From Clostridiales bacterium (GTDB taxonomy: Bacteria > Bacillota > Clostridia > WRLR01): DNA of 21,797 bases. Numbering within the stretch: position 1 is the stretch's first letter; every line of letters begins with the position of its first letter. The position numbers and the translations under genes were made by a program. The notes beneath the pieces are model-generated. The model was not told where the DNA came from, searched no databases, and worked only from the letters and a program-made list of their open reading frames with translations. Positions 18,575-21,797 of this stretch are shown here, piece by piece. The stretch spans positions 1-21,797 of the forward strand of contig JAISFK010000274.1 of NCBI GenBank assembly GCA_031263625.1, written 5' to 3'.

Positions 18575-20530
18575 ATGAAAAAGCTATTTTCCGCAAGAGC
18601 AATAACCCGGCTCGCGCTGGCGGCGGCTGCAGTGGCGCCGGCTGCAGTGGCGGCGGCAACGCCTGCCAAGAGCCGGTTAGGATTCGGGGGCAGGGTCAGG
18701 GGCAGATTCGGGCGCGGGCTCTGGCTCGCGGCGGCCATCGCCCTGCCGGCGGCGCTCGCGCTGCTCGCGGGCTGCGCGCCGGGCGGCGCTCGCGCTCCGG
18801 CCGGAGGGACGCCGGCCGCGCAGGCCGAGGCTTCCGCTGCGGCGGGCGCTGGCGACACGGGCGATGCGGCCGGCGCGGGCGATACGGGAGCGGGCAACGC
18901 TGGCGGGGCCTCCGGCTCCGCGCAGGCTGCGGCGGCGGCAACGGCGGCGGCGACGGCAACGACTGCGGAAAATCCGGCAGGCGGCGGCGACAGCGGGAGC
19001 GGGCGCGGCGGTGACAGCGGCTCGCCTGCGCGCGGCGGCGAGGTGGTCATCGGGTTTCCGAGCATCCCGTCGAACTACGACCCGCTCAACGGCTTCGCCA
19101 GCGGCGTGCAGCTCCTGTACTCGGCCCTCGTCCAGACCGACGCGGACATGAACGTCGTGCCCGACCTCGCGGAGTCGTGGGAGGTGTCGGACGACGCGCT
19201 CGCGTACACGTTCCGGCTGCGCGACGGCGCGCGCTTCTCCGACGGCTCGGACGTCACGGCGCGGGACGTCGTGTTCAGCTACAACACGGCCATGGCGAAC
19301 GCGACGGGCATCGACCTGTCGGCCGTCCAGAGCGTCGCCGAGGACGGCGGCGACGTCGTCATAGCGCTGAAACAGCCGCGCAGCGTGTTCATCCTCACGG
19401 CCGCCCAGGTGGGCATCGTGCCGGAGCGGGCATACGGCCCCGACTTCGCGCTGAGCCCCGTCGGCTCCGGGCCGTTCAGGCTGGCGCAGTACGACGTTGA
19501 CCAGCAGTTCATACTCGAGGCGAACGAGGACTACTACGCGGGCGCGCCCGCGATAGCGCGCGCCGTGTTCGTCAAGGTGTCGGGCGAGGACACGCAGCTG
19601 CTCGCGGCGAAGTCCGGCGAGGTGGACATCACGCTGACCTCCGCGACGATCGCCGCAACGAACGCCATCGACGGCTACAGGCTGCTCGTCGAAAAGTCGC
19701 TCGACAACATGGGCATAGCCGGCCCCGTCGTGCCGGACGCCGGCGAGACGAACGAGTACGGCCACAGAGTCGGGAACAGCGTCACGAGCGACGCCGCGAT
19801 ACGCAAGGCCCTCGCCTACGGGCTGGACCGCCAGCAGATATGCGACGAGGCGCTGTCCGGCTACGCGGCCCCCGCGTACTCCGAGAACGACGGGATGCCG
19901 TGGTCCAACCCCGAAAGCGCCATAGAATACGACCCCGATCTCGCGCTCAAATATCTCGGCGACGCCGGCTGGGAGGACGCGGACGGCGACGGGATCCGCG
20001 AGAAGGGCGGAGTCAGGGCCTCATTCCCGCTGCTGTACTTCGCGGGCGACAGCGTGCGCCAGGCGGTGGCGATGAGCGCCGCGAACCAGGCGAGGGACAG
20101 ACTCGGCATAGAAATTCTCGTCGAGGGCGCCGGCGAGGACCTGGGCGCGCGCATGTTCAGCGAGCCCATGATACTCGCGTGGGGCAGCTCCAACCCGATG
20201 ACGACGTACATGCTGTTCCACTCGTCCAACGCGGGCAAGGACGACTGGTACAACCCGGAGAACTACAGAAACCCGACGGTTGACGGCTACCTCGACGCGG
20301 CGCTCGGGGCCAAGACGCTCGACGAGGCCGTGCCGCACTGGCAAAAGGCGCAGTGGGACGGCGCGACGGGCACGAGCATGCGCGGGGACGCGCCGTACAT
20401 CTTCCTCATAAACAAGTCCCACCTGTACTGGGCGCGCGAGGGACTTGACACGGGCAGGCAGAAGATCCACGCGCACGGCGACGCGTGGCCGCTCGTGGCG
20501 AACCTGCGCGAATGGAAGTGGATCGACTGA
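18575..20530 (+). CDS. ABC transporter substrate-binding lipoprotein, peptide/nickel (SBP_bac_5) family
   Basis: The predicted product is a membrane-anchored binding protein for a peptide, nickel or related small solute. The 651-residue protein starts MKKLFSARAITRL at the ATG 18575-18577, with GGGGG six bases upstream. It has two hydrophobic stretches (about 13-29 and 49-66), the second ending in the lipobox LLAGC with Cys67. A low-complexity Ala/Gly/Asp linker (68-155) follows. The binding domain starts at about 155 (GGEVVIGFPSIPSNYDPLNG) and shows the family marks VPDLAESWEVSDDALAYTFR and LRDGARFSDGSDVTARDVVF. Its end is HGDAWPLVANLREWKWID. The lipobox lies unusually far from the N-terminus, and the linker is longer than usual. 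A permease gene follows after the 20-base repeats. The ligand cannot be assigned from sequence alone. Confidence 0.9.
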   Translation: MKKLFSARAITRLALAAAAVAPAAVAAATPAKSRLGFGGRVRGRFGRGLWLAAAIALPAALALLAGCAPGGARAPAGGTPAAQAEASAAAGAGDTGDAAGAGDTGAGNAGGASGSAQAAAAATAAATATTAENPAGGGDSGSGRGGDSGSPARGGEVVIGFPSIPSNYDPLNGFASGVQLLYSALVQTDADMNVVPDLAESWEVSDDALAYTFRLRDGARFSDGSDVTARDVVFSYNTAMANATGIDLSAVQSVAEDGGDVVIALKQPRSVFILTAAQVGIVPERAYGPDFALSPVGSGPFRLAQYDVDQQFILEANEDYYAGAPAIARAVFVKVSGEDTQLLAAKSGEVDITLTSATIAATNAIDGYRLLVEKSLDNMGIAGPVVPDAGETNEYGHRVGNSVTSDAAIRKALAYGLDRQQICDEALSGYAAPAYSENDGMPWSNPESAIEYDPDLALKYLGDAGWEDADGDGIREKGGVRASFPLLYFAGDSVRQAVAMSAANQARDRLGIEILVEGAGEDLGARMFSEPMILAWGSSNPMTTYMLFHSSNAGKDDWYNPENYRNPTVDGYLDAALGAKTLDEAVPHWQKAQWDGATGTSMRGDAPYIFLINKSHLYWAREGLDTGRQKIHAHGDAWPLVANLREWKWID

Positions 20531-20540
20531 CGAAGCGGGC

Positions 20541-20660
20541 CGATTGGCGCGAAAGGGGATCGATTGACGCGAAAGGGGATCGATTGGCGCGGAATGGGAT
20601 TGATTGGCGCGGAATGGGATTGATTGGCGCGAAAGGGGATTGATTGGCGCGAAAGGGGAT
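20541..20660. repeat. Six exact-length 20-base tandem repeats between the binding protein and permease genes
   Basis: Six consecutive 20-base units fill 20541-20660 with no spacer. Units 1-2 and 5-6 read CGATTGGCGCGAAAGGGGAT with changes at positions 1 and 7, and units 3-4 carry GGAATGGGAT in the second half. Each unit contains an AAGGGGAT-like purine run that could mimic a ribosome binding site, and the last one may serve the downstream permease. The 20-base period is not a multiple of three, so copy-number change would shift any frame read through it. Confidence 0.95.
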
Positions 20661-20671
20661 GGCCATATATA

Positions 20672-21652
20672 TTGAAACTGAAACAGATCGCTATTTACTG
20701 CGTCCGGGGCGTCACGCTGCTCTTCGCCGTGTCCGCGCTCGCGTTCGCGCTGGCGTCGCTGTCGCCGATTGACCCCGTGCGGCGCTACATTCAGGCGAAC
20801 CCCGGCGTGTCGCGCGAAAACGTGGCGCGCATGGAGGAGTACTGGGGGCTGAACGACCCGCCGCTCGGGCGCTACGCGAAATGGCTGCGCGCGATCCTGA
20901 GCGGGGACTGGGGCGTGTCCACCTCGTTCAGGCGCCCCGTGCTGGAGGTGATCGGCGAGCGCTTCAAAGCCTCGCTCGCGCTCATGATGGCGGCGTGGAC
21001 GCTATCCGGCCTGCTGGGCTTCGGCGTCGGCTGCGCCATGGGCCTGTTCCGGGGGCGCTGGCCCGACCGGATCGTCAGGCGCCTGTGCCTGATCATGTGC
21101 TCCATCCCGACGTTCTGGATCGGGCTCGTGTTCCTCGCCGTGTTCTCGTCCATGCTCGGCTGGTTCCCGTTCGGGCTCGCGGTCCCGCCGGGCGCCGCGC
21201 CGGAGACCGTCACGATCGGGCAGAGGCTCCACCACCTGGCGCTCCCGGCGCTGACGCTGAGCTTCCTCTCGTTCGCGAACCTCGCGCTGCACACGCGGGA
21301 AAAGCTGATCGACGCCTACAATTCCGACTACGCGCTGTTCGCGCGCGCGCGGGGCGAGTCCGACGCGCGCATGCTGCTCCGCCACGGGATCCGCAACGCG
21401 ATCCTGCCCGCCATGACGATGCAGTTCGGCTCGTTTGCGGAGCTGTTCGGCGGCAGCGTGTTCGCGGAAAACGTGTTCTCCTATCCGGGGCTGGGCGCGG
21501 CGGTCAGCGCGGCGGGGACGGGCGGCGCCGATATCCCGCTGTTCCTCGGCATAGTGCTGTTCTCCGCCTGCTTCGTGTTCGCCGGGAACCTGATCGCGAA
21601 CATCCTCACGAGCGTCATCGACCCGCGCACGAGGCAGGAGGCGAGGGCATGA
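20672..21652 (+). CDS. ABC transporter permease, DppB/OppB/NikB family
   Basis: This is one half of the membrane channel of a binding-protein-dependent importer. The 326-residue form begins at a TTG at 20672-20674 (MKLKQIAIYCVRGVTLLFAV). Hydrophobic helices lie at about 7-29, 102-125, 137-162, 186-206, 243-262 and 289-315. The N-terminal PIDPVRRY and GLNDPPLGRYAKWL motifs and the cytoplasmic EAA-type loop ARARGESDARMLLRHGIRNA (224-243) are diagnostic. The start is uncertain: the purine run AAGGGG is about 13 bases upstream, and an upstream TTG at 20624 inside the repeat array would add 16 residues (MARKGIDWRERGWPYI). The stop overlaps the next ATG as ATGA, so the next gene is coupled. Confidence 0.9.
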   Translation: MKLKQIAIYCVRGVTLLFAVSALAFALASLSPIDPVRRYIQANPGVSRENVARMEEYWGLNDPPLGRYAKWLRAILSGDWGVSTSFRRPVLEVIGERFKASLALMMAAWTLSGLLGFGVGCAMGLFRGRWPDRIVRRLCLIMCSIPTFWIGLVFLAVFSSMLGWFPFGLAVPPGAAPETVTIGQRLHHLALPALTLSFLSFANLALHTREKLIDAYNSDYALFARARGESDARMLLRHGIRNAILPAMTMQFGSFAELFGGSVFAENVFSYPGLGAAVSAAGTGGADIPLFLGIVLFSACFVFAGNLIANILTSVIDPRTRQEARA

Positions 21653-21797
21653 TGGCGCAGGGCGAGGGCGCGAGGGCGCAGGCGCAGGGCGAGGGCATGA
21701 GGGCGCGGGGCGAGGGCGCAAGGGCAAACAAGCGGGGCGGGCTCAGCCGGCGAGCGGCGGCGGGCGGGCCTGAATCGCCAAACGGGCTAATCGGGCC
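21649..21797 (+). CDS. Probable second permease, N-terminal fragment of low complexity
   Basis: The ATG at 21649-21651 overlaps the stop of the first permease (ATGA), and the frame stays open for 49 codons to the edge. The translation begins MMAQGEGARAQAQGEGMRAR, continues with GEGARAN and then a basic stretch NKRGGLSRR. In Dpp/Opp/Nik operons the next gene is normally the second permease (DppC type), whose N-terminus is a variable cytoplasmic tail, so this would fit. No membrane helix is reached before the edge, so the family call rests on position. The DNA is tandemly repetitive (GGCGAGGGC words), and the true start could lie further downstream. Confidence 0.5.
   Translation, partial: MMAQGEGARAQAQGEGMRARGEGARANKRGGLSRRAAAGGPESPNGLIG

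Noticed and set aside
18677..19765. 362-codon minus-strand frame opposite the binding-protein gene
   Set aside because: It is a shadow of the plus-strand gene, with Arg/Val/Ala-rich meaningless translation and no ribosome binding site.
20541..20660. Tandem 20-base repeats as a CRISPR array
   Set aside because: Units are contiguous with no spacers, too short, and no cas genes are near.

Overview
The window is a GC-rich bacterial chromosome segment. From about 18.4 kb down to the left edge, on the minus strand, it holds one continuous S10-spc-alpha ribosomal protein supercluster. On the plus strand, diverging from its promoter, lies the start of an ABC transporter operon of the peptide/nickel (SBP_bac_5, DppB/OppB) type. 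The gene order, a KOW protein between map and infA, an ecfA-type ATPase after rplQ, a zinc-type S14, cysteine-bearing S4, L24 and L36, an adenylate kinase with a four-cysteine LID, strong AGGAGG-type ribosome binding sites and frequent TTG starts all point to a high-GC member of the Bacillota, most likely a clostridial lineage. The genus cannot be named from this sequence.

Layout of the minus strand in transcription order: a strong promoter with an A/T-rich UP-like element (18373-18430); a structured leader of about 310 nt; then rpsJ, rplC, rplD, rplW, rplB, rpsS, rplV, rpsC, rplP, rpmC, rpsQ, rplN, rplX, rplE, rpsN, rpsH, rplF, rplR, rpsE, rpmD, rplO, secY, adk, map, a KOW-domain gene, infA, rpmJ, rpsM, rpsK, rpsD, rpoA and rplQ. 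An intrinsic terminator follows at 247-274. The left edge then cuts the first 26 codons of what looks like an energy-coupling factor ATPase gene. Plus strand: a lipoprotein substrate-binding protein (18575-20530), a six-20-mer tandem repeat array, a DppB-type permease, and the start of a further ORF, probably the partner permease, that runs off the right edge.

The genes form one growth-linked unit: ribosome assembly, initiation (infA), nascent chain processing (map), protein export (secY), nucleotide balance (adk) and transcription (rpoA). The transporter diverging from it is unrelated in function and sits where the str operon (rpsL, rpsG, fusA, tuf) often lies in Bacillota.

The unusual aspects are not the genes but what surrounds and decorates them. 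(1) The S10 leader contains a terminator-like hairpin plus U6 whose 3' arm can pair with a second downstream segment, which suggests attenuation. (2) Many gaps inside the cluster hold short tandem or degenerate repeats with a different unit in each gap. (3) Several ribosomal proteins carry non-canonical extensions: L16 with about 76 Ala/Asp-rich C-terminal residues built partly from a 36-bp DNA duplication, L22 with an N-terminal extension, L17 with an internal insertion of about 55 residues, and L30 with a Pro/Gln tail. (4) A near-identical 30-base block lies upstream of both rplN and rplO. (5) A perfect 13-bp AT-rich inverted repeat sits directly before the transporter's ribosome binding site. 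I see no CRISPR array, rRNA, tRNA or insertion sequence.
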